Part shown: piece after piece, positions 23,706-36,053 of the stretch | Position numbering within the stretch: position 1 is the stretch's first letter | Layout of the letters: each line of letters starts with the position of its first letter | Assembly: GCA_021234155.1 (NCBI GenBank) | Contig: JAJEKV010000028.1 | Coordinates: 10,496,134-10,560,133, forward strand | Source of the DNA: Isoetes taiwanensis | Taxonomy: Eukaryota > Streptophyta > Lycopodiopsida > Isoetales > Isoetaceae | Length of the DNA: 64,000 nt | Direction of reading: 5' to 3' | Program-made: the position numbers and the translations under genes | Notes under the pieces: model-generated | Told to the model about the DNA's origin: nothing | Database searches by the model: none | What the model saw: the letters and a program-made list of their open reading frames with translations, nothing else

Positions 23706-24384
23706 CTGTTTGTACTGCATTAAGAAATGAACCAACAAATATATAAGAATCAGAGCTCCAAATTTCGTAATAATAATGCAAATAGACCTTTAAAATCACC
23801 TTGAAATAGCTCGAAACCTGAGCTGGATCATCAAGAATAAAATGGTTGCAGCATGCAATGAAGCATGAACGGACCTGATTGTCTAACAGAGAAAAATATG
23901 GCCCAGCTTATTTGATCCAAATTATTTTAGCCAAGATTGGATCTTTGTCACAGAACCTATACCGTAAAAAAAAGGTTAAAGAGGAGATGCAAACACCGGC
24001 TATGTTTTTCGTATGTGATGGCTAATATTTGCCTCCCCATATTTTAAAAAGCTTAGCCAAAGCCAAGAAATAGTGATAGAGAAAAATCAACATGCATACC
24101 TAAAGAGATAAAGATGCAAAAATCAAGCTCCTTCAAGCATACGAAAAAACAGGTCGACGATCAAGATCCCATTCTTATCCTCCCTTGCTCCTCATTGGTA
24201 AGGCAATTCAAGTTTTGTATTACCAAAGGCATTTTCCAGAAATGCACCTCTGAGGCCAAACTGGCTATGGCCGATTTGAAAAGATCTCCGATCCTGCTCA
24301 CATTCAATGGTGGAGGTAGAAGAGGAAGACCCTAGACGCATACCCTAGACGCATACGACCACGATAGTCCCGCAAGGGGGAAAG

Positions 24385-24418
24385 GGAACGCCGCATGCGG
24401 CGTAACATGCGGCGTTCC
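24385..24418. repeat. Perfect 13-bp inverted repeat with inner palindrome
   Basis: GGAACGCCGCATG (24385-24397) and CATGCGGCGTTCC (24406-24418) flank CGGCGTAA. CGCCGCATGCGGCG is itself a palindrome. It lies at the presumed left edge of the long LTR. Confidence 0.9.
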
Positions 24419-26325
24419 GGGCACAAATTTCAAAGCAATCCCATTTTAAAAAAGAAGATGTAAATTAGAAGTTTATACTAAATTCATGTGACAAAACCAA
24501 AGGGCATCAGTTTCTATGAGGGTTTCTGGAAGGAGGCAGAAGGAGCAATTTGGGGCAGTTTTGCTGGCCGAAATTTGGAGCACCATATCTCGGCAACCCG
24601 AGATCCAATTCAGGTAATTCTTACTTTTTAAGAAGATTTTTAAGTCAGCTTTCCGGATTGGGTCTGGTAAGGCCGAAATTCATCCGTATGAGGGAGATAT
24701 GGCAGAAAGAGTGAAGTTGTATCAGAATTGACTGCACCATTGTATCTCTTTGTGCAGCTTGCTTCCTGGAGCTAGGAGCTGAAAAGAGGGGATATTTTGA
24801 GAAGAAAACAGGTACAAGGAGTCAAAGGATTGCCATTGAAGTGGTTCTCAGGTGGGTGGTTTTCTGCTTACACCAGGGGAAGCTTAGATTGCTTGGATCA
24901 TTCTTGTGAAAGAGAATCATGATTTAATAATTTGAATTAAGAGTATAAAGGAATCTGGGTGATCATAAATGTGATAATGTGAGATTGAATGTCTTTTGCC
25001 ACATTGGTATATAAGAAGAAGTAAGGACTAAGCTAAGCTTATTGGAAGAAGTCTGGGAATAGTCCTTAGAATTGTAGATAGTAGGGCAGACCTTGTATAT
25101 TGTAAAGGGGATCCTGACAACAACAATATAGAGATTGTTCTGCTTGGAGAAGCCATAACTCAATTGGAACCTTGAGATCATGTAGCTTATGGGGGCTGCA
25201 TGGAGGTTCTAACAAGGGAACGAAAGGCGCCATCGGCTCCATGAGACAAGAAGCTAATTTAGAAGGTAGACAAAGATGTATATATACCTTTGGTGATTAC
25301 ATTGAAGTAAGATGCTAAAATAAACTATGATAGGGAATTGCACAGCTAAGAAACAACCATGGAGGTTATGTGAGATATGTTAATCTCTCAGTTAGATACT
25401 AAGAGAATGTATGCCAAAGCGGCCTAAAGACGCTTATGGGGGCTTCTGCAGTATGGCAATGGCATGAAGTATTGATGGCCAAATAAAATGCTAAGTTATG
25501 TAATTAACTTATTAGTAAGAAAAACAAGCTAACATATTGAATTGCATATGAGTATTCTGTAAAATGTTCCACTCCTTATGGAGGGAGTGACTTTGGGGAA
25601 GCATGCCGGTAGAAGTATGTTGTAGTTGCTAGGTGATCCTTATACCTTATATGGATGTAAATTGTAGGGATATCATGATTGTTTGGGAATAGGACATTAT
25701 GACATCCTAGAATAAGCTTTTCCTATGGGGAGGAAAATGCTAGACCTTTTATGTATTCTTGTTATCTAGACATGGATACCATGGTGATATGTCAATGTTG
25801 CATAATGCTAGCATGCACTTGTTGAATATTTGACATCATGTGGTAGAACATGAATGTGATCTGTCTATGATATCATTGCAAATGTGGCATTGTCTTATGT
25901 TGTTCCTGGTAAATGCATAGCAAATGCATGTGAATTATGACTCTTGATTCTTGGATCATATGATGAAAAACATGGTTTAAACTTTAATATGTGGGGCATA
26001 TGCTAAGTTCTTGGTTGATACATGAGTGCATATTCTTCGGGGTCGGAGTCCATTTGTGGTGGCTTGGACTCGCGGTTGTTCTTGTTCTTGACATCGGGCG
26101 TTGTCACCCCAGCGAGGGTGCTTCGTCGCGCTACATGGCTTGGAAGTGGTCCTCTAGTGCTGGACGCAGGCTAGGAGGGTGTGTACACATGAGGCTTACC
26201 CCGCCCGTATTTGCTGCAGGGCCTGATCAGCTCGGGTGGCCTTCATAGAACCAGAGCAGGCACTGCATGGTTATGGATATCTCATGGTTATTTCATGGTT
26301 CTTCATGGTCTCATGTTGGTTATTG

Positions 26326-26920
26326 TAAGGTTATGACATGTGCATTTACACCTTATTTGGATTGCTTGATGATGTTTCGATTCTTATTATCATTGTTCAT
26401 GTTATGTGCTAATACTGCATTGCTGATTTCTAGCATAGAGGGATTCTTAGGTGAGGCATCTAAGTCTGAGAGTTACTCTTGTGATTGTTTCTTGTTGATT
26501 ATGCCATCATTTTCTAAATGCCTCAAAACCCCACTTAGTCTTTAAGGCTAACCCCACATGTTCATGGTGTAAGCAGTTTCAGAGATAGCAGAATGTAGCA
26601 GGGCAATTGAAGGGCACAACTACGTGCAGTCTTTACTTATGAGGACTCGGTATGCCTTTAGAAAGGCCAAAACATTTCTGGAGCTTATGGATATTAAACT
26701 GCATATCATCTTGTATATGTCACAAGAGTGCTATACAATTATTTTTCAAGTATGTATGTAAATCTAACTGTGGATTTGAAGACAAAGATTCAATTCTTTA
26801 CCAAGATTTCTTCAGTAGAATTACATTATTCAACTCATGGATAACAATTTATCATTGACTCATGCAAGGTTAAATGGGATTTCGGGTTACCTGGAGGGTT
26901 AAACCGGCAGGCCCGTTACA
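26326..26920 (+). repeat. 3' part of the left LTR (matches 27498-28106)
   Basis: It is nearly identical to the downstream copy. The two identical 68-codon frames in these copies are LTR sequence, not genes. Confidence 0.9.
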
Positions 26921-26922
26921 GT

Positions 26923-26934
26923 TGGTATCAGAGC
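26923..26934 (+). other. Primer-binding site (tRNA-iMet)
   Basis: TGGTATCAGAGC lies two bases after the LTR end. Confidence 0.9.
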
Positions 26935-27497
26935 ATATCATTGGTATTGATATGGTGGATTAGAGATTTCAGTGGAGGTTATTAGTTGTTGGATGGTGCT
27001 AATGATAATATTTCAGATCATGTAGGGACGATGATCTAGGATGTGCGATGGATCTGTGAAGTATGGAAATGACGCTAATAGAAACGTCTTCATGTGGAGC
27101 ATGAACAATGGGGCTGGATGATGGGAAGGTATGGTTTTTACATTTGCTTATATTCTCTACAATTGGTAGATGATCGAGTGATAGATCCTATTGGCAAATG
27201 TGTTTTGGAGCAAAGTGCGAAAGTATATCAAAGCAGAAATAATTGTGTATGAAGGTGAGCTTTCCTTATCAATGGATCCTTGAGTATGAGGTGTTGATAT
27301 ATCCTCGCCTGTTGTTGCTGAGCCAATTTGAGAGAGGTTATAATTGAGTTCACGGCAATAAGAATGCAGCCAAAATAAGATATAAGCTGAGCTTCAGTTG
27401 TCTGGATTGCATTTGATGGTTCTGGTTGTCAAGATGGTTAGTTGGAAATCTTATATAGATAGTTATAGTATTGTCAGAGAAGAAAATGCCATTATCC

Positions 27498-28106
27498 TAA
27501 GGTTATGACATGTGCATTTACACCTTATTTGGATTGCTTGATGATGTTTCGATTCTTATTATCATTGTTCATGTTATGTGCTAATACTGCATTGCTGATT
27601 TCTAGCATAGAGGGATTCTTAGGTGAGGCATCTAAGTCTGAGAGTTACTCTTGTGATTGGTGCATCGTACATGTTTCTTGTTGATTATGCCATCATTTTC
27701 TAAATGTCTCAAACCCCCACTTAGTCTTTAAGACTAACCCCACATGTTCATGGTGTAAGCAGTTTTAGAGATAGCAGAATGTAGCAGGGCAATTGAAGGG
27801 CACAACTACGTGCAGTCTTTACTTATGAGGACTCGGTATGCCTTTAGAAAGGCCAAAATATTTCTGGAGCTTATGGATATTAAACTGCATATCATCTTGT
27901 ATATGCCACAAGAGTGCTATACAATTATTTTTCAAGTATGTATGTAAATCTAACTGTGGATTTGAAGACAAAGATTCAATTCTTTACCAAGATTTCTTCA
28001 GTAGAATTACATTATTCAACTCATGGATAACAATTTATCATTGACTCATGCAAGGTTAAATGGGATTTTGGGTTACCTGGAGGGTTAACCCGGCAGGCCC
28101 GTTACA
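27498..28106 (+). repeat. Truncated right LTR
   Basis: It matches 26326-26920, begins abruptly in the middle of the LTR and ends GTTACA at 28106. Confidence 0.9.
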
Positions 28107-30478
28107 TGAAAAGACAACCCATAGGAGCGAGGTTCAACTACATTGCTTGATCTTGTTGGGTTGGCTTTGAACAACAAATTTTTGCATTGATGCCCCTATT
28201 CTTGTCCTAGCTCACCTTATTAATATAAAGATAAAAACAAAAGGTATGTTGCAAACTGCATATTAGGGAGCAAATATTGTCTTAGGTCAAGAGCATAATA
28301 TTGTCTATTTTGGCCCAATCCACCGAAAACATGCATTATGCAAAAGTATGTATCTGATAACATGGACACAAGAAAAGCTCAGTTTATACCCATATGTCAT
28401 ATCTCCATAGCATTCTGCAAATTGCGGGTCAATGCGAATTGCTTCTTCATTTTTGCTAATGGACATGTCAAAATCATGAAAGTGCAGGTATTACATATGA
28501 AAAACATGAATAAACATCAAATATTAAAGAAGATTTGCAACATTGCCTGACATTTGATTCCTTGGCTACCTAGTAATATATTTCTTCTAGCAAAAGTAGC
28601 ATCACTAAAGCGCGAACTTCTTTCATGAACTAAATGCTTGCTTCAATGCTTCAGCTTTGAGTGGAATCATATTCGACACTGCGCGTGAAACAAAATGGTA
28701 AATCAGATGAATCAAAATAATATAAAAAAATCAACGGCTAAAATAGTGCATAAACTATCCTCTTATTTTAGCTTTAAGACAGACAGACGAACAGACAGAC
28801 AGGCAGGCAGGCAGGCAGGCAGGTAGGCAGGCAGGCAGACAGGCAGACAAACAGACAGACAGACTAAAAATGTTGCGTACGATGTCAAATAATACTAAAT
28901 GTGTGCAAGTGGTGGAAATATGTGATGAATCAAGGAACGATTGTATGTTGATTTTGACATTGCAATGTCTTTGTTATAATATGTACATTATGGGTGGTCT
29001 TGGCATAATAATGAAGTATTGGCATGTGCATTTATTACAAAAAAACATAGAATGTAGAATGAATAAAAACCTGATTCTGGATGTGCTTTAGGGGCAACCC
29101 AAAAATGAATATATGTGCTAACTAAACATAAATATGATGAGATATTAAAAATGCTTACGAAAAACATAGAAATGTGGAATGAATAAAATCCTGATTCTGG
29201 TTTGTCAAGATTTAGAGCCTCAACGGTGTGGATGCGGGGTAATTATTTTGTCAAAAGGATATGCTTCATAAAGGGTGTGTGAGGAATAAGGGGAGTCCAT
29301 TCCATTTCTCGTACAATTAGAAATACTTGTTCTTTTTGTTTGCAAGAAGAGAGTCAAGGGGCACCAATTGGGAAGGAAAAACTTGAAGGCCTTCCAATTT
29401 TTTTCCCTGCTAGCATTGAGAGTCATGCAAAGAGACCTACAATAAAAATATTAAGGCAAAGAAGTCTGCATGAGGGATCCAAGGCCATATAAAAGATAAT
29501 CAAGTTGTCGCAAACACAGTGCAAAAGAAAAAATATGGCAAGCTCCAGGACTGCAAAGGCAATAACCATGGCAATGGGTTGTGACAATGTTGAAAATGGA
29601 AAATGTGGGAGAAAATGGGAACTGTGGAAGAGGCAGCCAATGCTACAGACGTCACCATGGTAGTGCACAGCCTGAGGTCATAGCATAACGTCGTTATTAA
29701 TAATGGAACCAACGGTGTCCCTACTCAAGAATGTTGCACTACCCTCCGTTCATGGCCGCATGATTGCCTCTGCACCTTCTTGACCGCCCTTGCTGGCCCT
29801 TCCTTTCTTAAAATGACCTTGGCCCTTGCTCTTCCTGAGCAGTGTGGCCTTCCTAGCTCTGAAGAATGCTCCTCTGAATGATAATTTCATATCACATATT
29901 ATTTATTACTAAGTATATGCATGGTTATATAATAAAAGTAAACAGTGTTTCTATTGCTTTGTTCACTGTTCACCAAAATTACATTGTTATATTGTAATCA
30001 GTAATGGAAACCTTTAGCTTCCATTACCATCTAATCCTTCTAGTTTCAAATCACTTGAGCAACAATTCAAAATAACAATACGAAGCAAATCATCAAAATT
30101 GTTATTCAGCAAATTCGATTGTAGATAACTTTATTGTTTTTTGAAGAATTATGATGATAACTTTATTTCTGGGATGTCAATATGGCAATGCGCACATCCC
30201 AGAAATGGCAAGTAGATTGCCATTCTTGTATACGTAAACCAAATCCGTATTCAATCGCTTTAAATTATTTGCTCTTGTTTGCAATATAACCAAAACAAAG
30301 TCACGTTGATTGTTTTTACATAAAAAAATATTTCCCTCCCTTTCAAAATAAGTGCTAACAACTGTAATCTTTTTGGGCACTATGTCCATCTTACAGATCC
30401 AATACCTACACCATTCATCCACATGTCCTGTCTTAAAACATTTCAATAATAAAACAATATGCAGAAAATCGAGAGGAC
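28107..30478. other. Gene-free stretch with microsatellite and small duplication
   Basis: No gene is recognised. A CAGA/CAGG microsatellite lies at 28779-28864. A diverged duplication of the words AACATAGAA...GAATGAATAAAA...CCTGATTCTGG occurs at about 29041 and 29160. Confidence 0.5.
28779..28864. repeat. (CAGA)n/(CAGG)n microsatellite
   Basis: About twenty tetranucleotide units, with a CAGG core flanked by CAGA units. Confidence 0.95.
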
Positions 30479-32092
30479 ATTATTATTATTATTATTTAAT
30501 AACTAGCTCTCTTTGGGCCTTGAAGACCATGGAGCCTGAAACCAATGATTACAATCATAGCAAAAATATGCGGTGTGTGTCTATCGCTTTGAAATATGTC
30601 CCCAATTCTGATGGCGATAGTGTGAATAAAGAGTAGAAGTCCTGTGTCTGAATAAAGAATTTCCCGCGTACATCTTGGTATATCGGGCACACTGTGAATA
30701 CATGGTTCTCATCTTCTATGCAATTCATGTCACATAATCTGCAAAGTCGGCCTTCTAATGGTATTTTATGCCATCTCCCCGTCTCTATTGCCAATCTGTG
30801 AGAACTGGTTATGTACCGTGCTATTATATGTCGCAGAGATCTTGGTATGTTGGCATTCAAATATGCCTGGCTTTTATATTCCAACATGTGATTAGCATGT
30901 GCTCTATAATGCTGCATCCGACTGCCTTGGGCTGCCCACATACAGTCTATTGCCTGTCGTTCTATTAGAACCCAAGCATCTTCCTTGTTATTGGGCCAAG
31001 TCATCTCATTTATACCCCATTTGCTCGCCCATATTCTCAGATCCTGTAACCAACCATTTTGTTCTGATTTTACCATGGCAACATGAGAGACCCGCTCTTG
31101 AGGTTGCCCGCTTATTCTATTCACAAAATTGATTGCTTGGAAAAGCGCTTCTACTTCTAATGGGAACATCCCTGCCTCTGCCAACATGATAATGTATGGT
31201 ATTTGGCTCCTGATGCCCAATTCTTCTCTCAGAAATGTCTTTTGGACTTGTTCTACCTGATTCCATTGCTTAGCAGCAAGATTTGGCCCCCATATTGGCG
31301 CCCCATACAAGACTACTGTTTGCACCAGTGTTTTGAATAGAATATTTTTCAAATCCCTATCATGTAATGCTGCCCTTGAGCATTTACTGAGCATGCCATA
31401 GAGTGCTTGCTTACCTCCAGTTACCCGTCTTTGTATGCACTCCTTCCAATTGTACTTGGAAGAGAAATCAATACCGAGGTATTTGTAATACTCTACGACC
31501 TCCAGTTCTTGCCCCTGGTAGGAAAACAGTGGCCTTTCTCTGGTTCCAAAAACCATTACTTTGGATTTGGAGATGTTCACGCTCATTTTCTTTGTCTCAC
31601 AAAAAACCTCAAGACAATTCAAGTGGCTCTGCAGTATTGCTTTCTTGCTGGCTATCAGCACTACATCATCTGCATATAAAAGTAATTGAAGCAAATATTC
31701 TCCAAGTTTTGTACCTAATAGGTCTCTAAGCCATTCATCAAGTTCCTCGATGTAGATGCCAAATAGTGTGGGGGAAAGGGGACAACCTTGTCTCACTCCA
31801 ATGGTATTTCTAATCACATCTTGCATGCTGCTTGAGAGCTTGATAAGAACTTCAGCATACAACTGAGAGATTGCACCTCTGATCTCTAGTGGAACACCTA
31901 TTTGCTCCATTCTCTCACCGAGCTCTCTCCTTGGGACTGTGTCAAATGCTTTGGTGAAATCCATTATGAGCAAGTAGAATGTTCGGCTAATTACCATGTG
32001 TTTTGTTCTAAACTCCGATGCATCATAGCTTGCGCAGCAAAAGAGTTGGTTGGAATTGGTAGGAGTGATGGTACTACTAACATGATTATCTA
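30479..32092 (-). mobile_element. 5'-truncated LINE with a largely intact reverse transcriptase
   Basis: A long minus-strand frame (stop at 30555) reads as a LINE ORF2 from the middle of RT to the C-terminus. MDFTKAFDTVP, GVRQGCPLSPTLFGIYI, the catalytic LLLYADDVVLIAS and KYLGIDFSS are all present, and the C-terminal zinc finger CRLCDMNCIEDENHVFTVCP follows. The N-terminal endonuclease and early RT are missing, as expected for incomplete target-primed reverse transcription. A (TAA)n tract at 30479-30497 fits the 3' tail. About 480 codons stay open, so this is the youngest-looking LINE in the window. Its 5' end abuts the downstream flank of an inositol-kinase pseudogene copy near 32092. Confidence 0.9.
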
Positions 32093-32938
32093 AAGTCCAT
32101 GAAAAAAATGAATGCGAACAAATAATCATTGAAAGCCTCTGCATACAAACATATCAAGCACTACTCCATAATACTGAGACTACATGGTGCCATTAAGGAA
32201 CGAAATTTGTGAGCAGCAAGCTAGGTTAAACATACATGGGACACAAAATGGACATCCATCTGCTGCAAGAGATGAATAACAGTGCCCATTTCATAAATAG
32301 GATCTAATTGCTGGTACTTTACCTCATAAGTTGTTACGCTTTTCCATTCCAGCATAAAATTAACAACTCCTTTGAGCAGAAAATTTGCTATGAGATTCTC
32401 ATCAACTATCTGAACCACATATCCATGTGGAATACTATACATCTCTCTGAGTTTTTGCAAAAGAAATATGTGAATATTGAATGATTGCAGTAGGATGAAG
32501 ATAAGAAAAGTGCCTGTTGCATGCACAACATATATGACAAACCATGCAACTACCAAAATCAACAATAAGGATCAAAGCCTGCAAGTCCACAATCACCTTT
32601 GTAGAAATATCCAACATTTTCTCTGGAAATCTCTCCTGCCACTCCAACTGCCAACCCAAGTTCAAGCACTTGAATGAAGATCGGAAGGAAATATCGACTC
32701 ACAAACACCCCAACTTCTAGCAAAAGATCATCACTGGAGACATAATCTGCAAAGAAATAAGTTGTGGTTTGCCCTGGAATCGATTTAGGTTTGTGCTTAA
32801 CGGTAAAAGTGTAAGCAAAATCATGTCTGACTTTAGCTAATACATTAATTTTGACTCCAATATAATCCAAAATACCAGAAATATATGTTGCAGATCCACC
32901 AAGAGCTTCAACACCTGATTCCAAGATGCGGGTCTTTA
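32093..32938 (-). pseudogene. Inositol 3-kinase-like (PfkB family), tandem copy A
   Basis: The reading SGVEALGGSATYISGILDYI is followed by VLAKVRHDFAY, TTYFFADYVSS and LGLAVGVAGEIS. This matches the N-terminal half of plant myo-inositol 3-kinase, a PfkB-family sugar kinase that makes inositol 3-phosphate. The reading then loses frame (VIVDLQALI... lies in another frame), and the C-terminal ATP-binding GAGD region is absent. The start is replaced by sequence fused from the end of copy B at about 32935. It is one half of a tandem duplication with 32939-33956. Confidence 0.8.
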
Positions 32939-33956
32939 AAGTCCATGAAAAAAATGAATGTGAACAAATAATCATTGAAAGCCCCTACATACAAACATGT
33001 TAAAGCACTACCCTAGAATACCGGAGACTACATGGTGCCATTAAGGAACAGAATTTGTGAGCAGCAAGCTAGGTTAGACACATATAGGACACAAAATGGA
33101 CACACATCTACGGCAAGAGATATATGAATAGCAATGTGCGTTTCATAAAAAGGCTCTAACGGCTTATCTTATCATTAGACAGATCCATGCATATCAGTAT
33201 GGTGGATAATTACCCGTTTGTTCTTCAGAGTTCCTATCTAAATTCTACTGCTTTATAGAAGGAAGGAAGGAAGGAAGGAAGTATATTTTAACGTCCGCGG
33301 AAAAAAGACAAAAACTGCTGGTACTTCACCTCATAAGTTGTTCTTTGCGCTTTTCCATCCTGGATATTTCCAACATGAAATTAACAACTCCTTTGAGCAG
33401 TAAATATGCTGTGACATTCTCATCAAATATCTGTGGAATACTATACATCTGTCTGAGTCCATGTAAAAGAAGTATATGAGTATTGAATGACTGCAGCACG
33501 ATAAAGATAATAAAAGTCACGTTGCATGCACGACATATATGATAAACCCTACCAGTATCAGGATCAACAACACGGATCAAAACCTGCAAGTCCACAATCA
33601 CCTTTGTAGAAATAGCCAACATTTTCTCTAGAGTCTCGGGTAAAATCTCTTCTGCCACTCCAACTGCCAACCCAAGTTCACGTAGTTGAAGGAGGATTGG
33701 AAGTAAATATTAACTCGCAAACACCCCCAACTTTTAGCAAACGATTATTACTGGAGACATAATCTATAAAGAAATAAATAGTAAAGTAAGCAAAATCATG
33801 TTCGACTTTAGCTACTACATTGATATTGACACCAATATAATCCAAAACATCGGAAATATATGTTGTAGATCCACCAAGAGCTTCAACACCTAATTCCGAG
33901 ATGTGGGCCTTCTTGATTCCACGCTTAATGCAATAATGACAATTAACGCCCAACAA
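32939..33956 (-). pseudogene. Inositol 3-kinase-like (PfkB family), tandem copy B
   Basis: A minus-strand start near 33956 reads a decayed LGVNCHYCIKRG-like nucleotide-sugar kinase N-terminus. It continues with ELGVEALGGSTTYISDVLDY and VNVVAKVEHDFAY-like sequence, and after a frame change MAVGVAEEILPETLEKMLAI with VIVDLQVLIRVVDPDTGRVY (33670-33540). Catalytic C-terminal sequence is missing. The 3' flank (32939-33080) repeats the 3' flank of copy A (32093-32235), which shows that a partial gene with its flank was duplicated in tandem. A (GAAG)n microsatellite lies at 33260-33283. Confidence 0.82.
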
Positions 33957-34604
33957 TTAAGATGGCATAAGCTCATATACGCAGGACATAGAGAGTAACG
34001 TCATAGGACCAAATATCAGCATGACGTACAACTAATCATGCCTTATCATTGAAATGCATGTCTACCTCATATTGCTAAATCTTGATACCCAAACACTCAT
34101 ACATGATGATGGGAACTTTCTGTGAGGAGCAAGAATAACTTGCAAGACAATCACCGTGATTATTAGCACGCATTTCAATCTTAGATGCTGGTAACTTATA
34201 GCAATTGTGTAAATCACAGGAAATCAATGCAGATAAATTTGGGCATCTAGAAAAATATCTAATTAGAATTATCAAACAAGCGATCAGATATGATCTCCAA
34301 ACATGTGACAATTTTCTAAAAACAACACTTTATCCGCATCATATGAAGACTGACTTACGCTACCATACAAGCTTTATATCAAAGCATAAATGAAGAGATT
34401 CGTTGTCAGACGGATTGCCTCCCCATTTAAGGCGCAAAATGTGCCTATAAGCTAATAAGACACAATTCCAGCAAGTCTCTGTTGAACACGGTCCTTAACG
34501 TCCTTGGCCTCAGCATTTAGCTGTAGGGTTTAATCTCAGCTGTTGATCTCTAGATGTTATGTCCAGTAACATTATGTGGCCCAATTGGTTATGACCATAA
34601 CAAA
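33957..34604. other. Gene-free stretch
   Basis: I see no gene or clear repeat. It may hold decayed 5' sequence of the kinase pseudogene. Confidence 0.4.
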
Positions 34605-34605
34605 G

Positions 34606-34623
34606 ATGTTATGGCCATAACAT
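34606..34623. repeat. 18-bp perfect palindrome
   Basis: ATGTTATGGCCATAACAT is a perfect palindrome. Related GTTATG and CATAAC words surround it (34557-34605) and recur in the arms of the 35274 foldback. Confidence 0.9.
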
Positions 34624-34878
34624 TTTCTCTGCTGCCACGCCGTCATAAGCCTACCCCGCCCTTTCGGCCCTCTCTGCCATATCCAACCCCGCCGCAGGTT
34701 CTCGACTTCGAGCCTGTGAAGCACGAGTCGCCATAAGTGAGCTCCAACAAATGTTTGCGAGTCGCCATAAGGTTTGTAAGCTTCCAATGTCATCGCCAAT
34801 GGCCAGAACCAGCGTTTCTGTCAACAATGTAGCAGGTGCGCAAAGATTTTAGCAGGTGCGCTTCCTTTTTCCCGCAGC

Positions 34879-35110
34879 TCTGAGCAAATCCGGCTCCCAA
34901 ATCCGGCTCCCCTGCCTGTTTATCGTGATTTTTGCCAAAAAAACACAGCTATGGCGGCCCGATTCTGACTATGGCGGCGGTTTATGCTCTGCTACGCCTG
35001 CTTTGCTTAAATCCGGCTCTTCTCTGCCCTGCTCTTTCTAAATCCGGCTCTGCTCTGCTCTGCTTAAATCCTGCTCTCCTATGCCCTGCTCTGTTTAAAT
35101 CCGGCTCCTT
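34879..35110. repeat. AAATCCGGCTC minisatellite
   Basis: The word TAAATCCGGCTC followed by TCTGCCCTGCTC-like sequence recurs about six times with variable spacers. It keeps a frame open (34932-35471) that has no family motif. Confidence 0.8.
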
Positions 35111-35273
35111 GCTCGTCGCTGCACCACCTGTTCCGATTCAAAACAGAGAAAAAAGAGACTTACACTTAACCGAGGGTTACATTTTGTTTATTTTTCTTGC
35201 CAGAATGCAGTGCAGGCTGCCAAGCTTGGCTATGGCGGATCTGCCAAATGCCTCGGCCAAGGACGTTAAGGCC

Positions 35274-35378
35274 GATAACGTCCTCCCCTCGGAGTTATGG
35301 GCCAGGAAAATGGCCTCGTGGCCACATGGCCACTCGGCCATTTTCCTGGCCCATAACTCCTCGGGAGAGGACGTTATC
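35274..35378. repeat. 105-bp near-perfect foldback
   Basis: The left arm from 35274 (GATAACGTCCTC...) pairs with the right arm ending at 35378 (...GAGGACGTTATC). Arms are about 50 bp with only a few mismatches, and the centre is GTGGCC-ACAT-GGCCAC. Such a stem could be a foldback element or a young miRNA/siRNA hairpin locus. Confidence 0.92.
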
Positions 35379-35722
35379 TACCCCATGTCTGCCTCCTTTT
35401 ACATAGATGGAGAAAAAAGTTATAAGATGCCCAAGAAGTTCAAACAATGGGCAAGACGAGCAATACTATAACAAAAGCAACTGTTACTTGTCAATAAATT
35501 TTGTTTTCATAGTTACAATATATATTTTGACAAGGTGAATTCAACTTGTTCAAAGAGAACTTCTCGAGAATTTTTTGAATCCATGTAATATTCAAATCTA
35601 CAAACAAATTAAAGATGAATTCATCTATTGCAAACTTCCAACAGAACAATGCAATGATAGACCTATTTGAAAAGAAAACTTCAATTGGAGTACATGTAGA
35701 TGATAGTTGCCTTGTTGTTTCA

Positions 35723-36053
35723 TGTAACACCAAGATCTACTCGAGCGATCTCCATGGTCCATTACAATCTCTCCCACTAGAACTATGCTCGTCCTTGAGC
35801 ATCACAAACCGTAGACCACACCATTCCATGGTGTCCAAAACCAAGTCATGACCTACCGTCCAACGATATTTCGAGTCATACTTGCCCCTATGGAGACTCG
35901 AACTCGAGCCTTGCTCTGATACCAAATGTAATGTTCCTAACTGACATGCCCTTAACCAACTGGCAAAACCATCTAGACGTGTATGAGTAGTCGCTTTTAC
36001 CCATTTATGCCGATGTCTCAGGAACGCAACACCAAGATCTACTCGAGCGGTCT
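35723..36053 (-). mobile_element. TRIM (miniature LTR retrotransposon), copy 1
   Basis: On the minus strand, a 5' LTR (36053-35927, missing its first bases) ends ...AACATTACA. It is followed by the primer-binding site TGGTATCAGAGC (35924-35913), a short internal region ending in the polypurine tract TAGTGGGAGAGATTG-like sequence (near 35780-35767), and a 3' LTR (35766-35723) that is internally shortened. It shares all parts with the copy at 60788-61166. There is no coding capacity, as expected for TRIMs. Confidence 0.8.

Larger units (their letters stand above)
24401..28106 (+). mobile_element. Long-LTR retrotransposon, non-coding and deleted
   Basis: An LTR of about 2.5 kb ends ...GCCCGTTACA at 26920 and is followed at once by the primer-binding site TGGTATCAGAGC (26923-26934), complementary to initiator tRNA-Met. 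After only 577 bp of internal DNA, the last 595 bp of the LTR (26326-26920) recur at 27498-28106 with a small insertion (GTGCATCGTACAT). The second LTR therefore lacks its left three-quarters, joined at the word TAAGGTTATGAC. No gag or pol is present. The left LTR edge near 24401 is uncertain. It is probably a non-autonomous or internally deleted element. Confidence 0.75.

Noticed and set aside
24114-24335. 73-codon plus-strand frame with a transit-peptide-like look
   Set aside because: No conserved motif, no downstream exon, and it ends at the edge of a repeat element.
26652-28044. Two identical 68-codon proteins
   Set aside because: They are the same stretch in the two LTR copies; identity reflects the repeat, not a gene family.
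34932-35471. 179-codon open frame
   Set aside because: It runs through the AAATCCGGCTC minisatellite and both arms of the foldback. The repeats explain its length and no family motif is seen.
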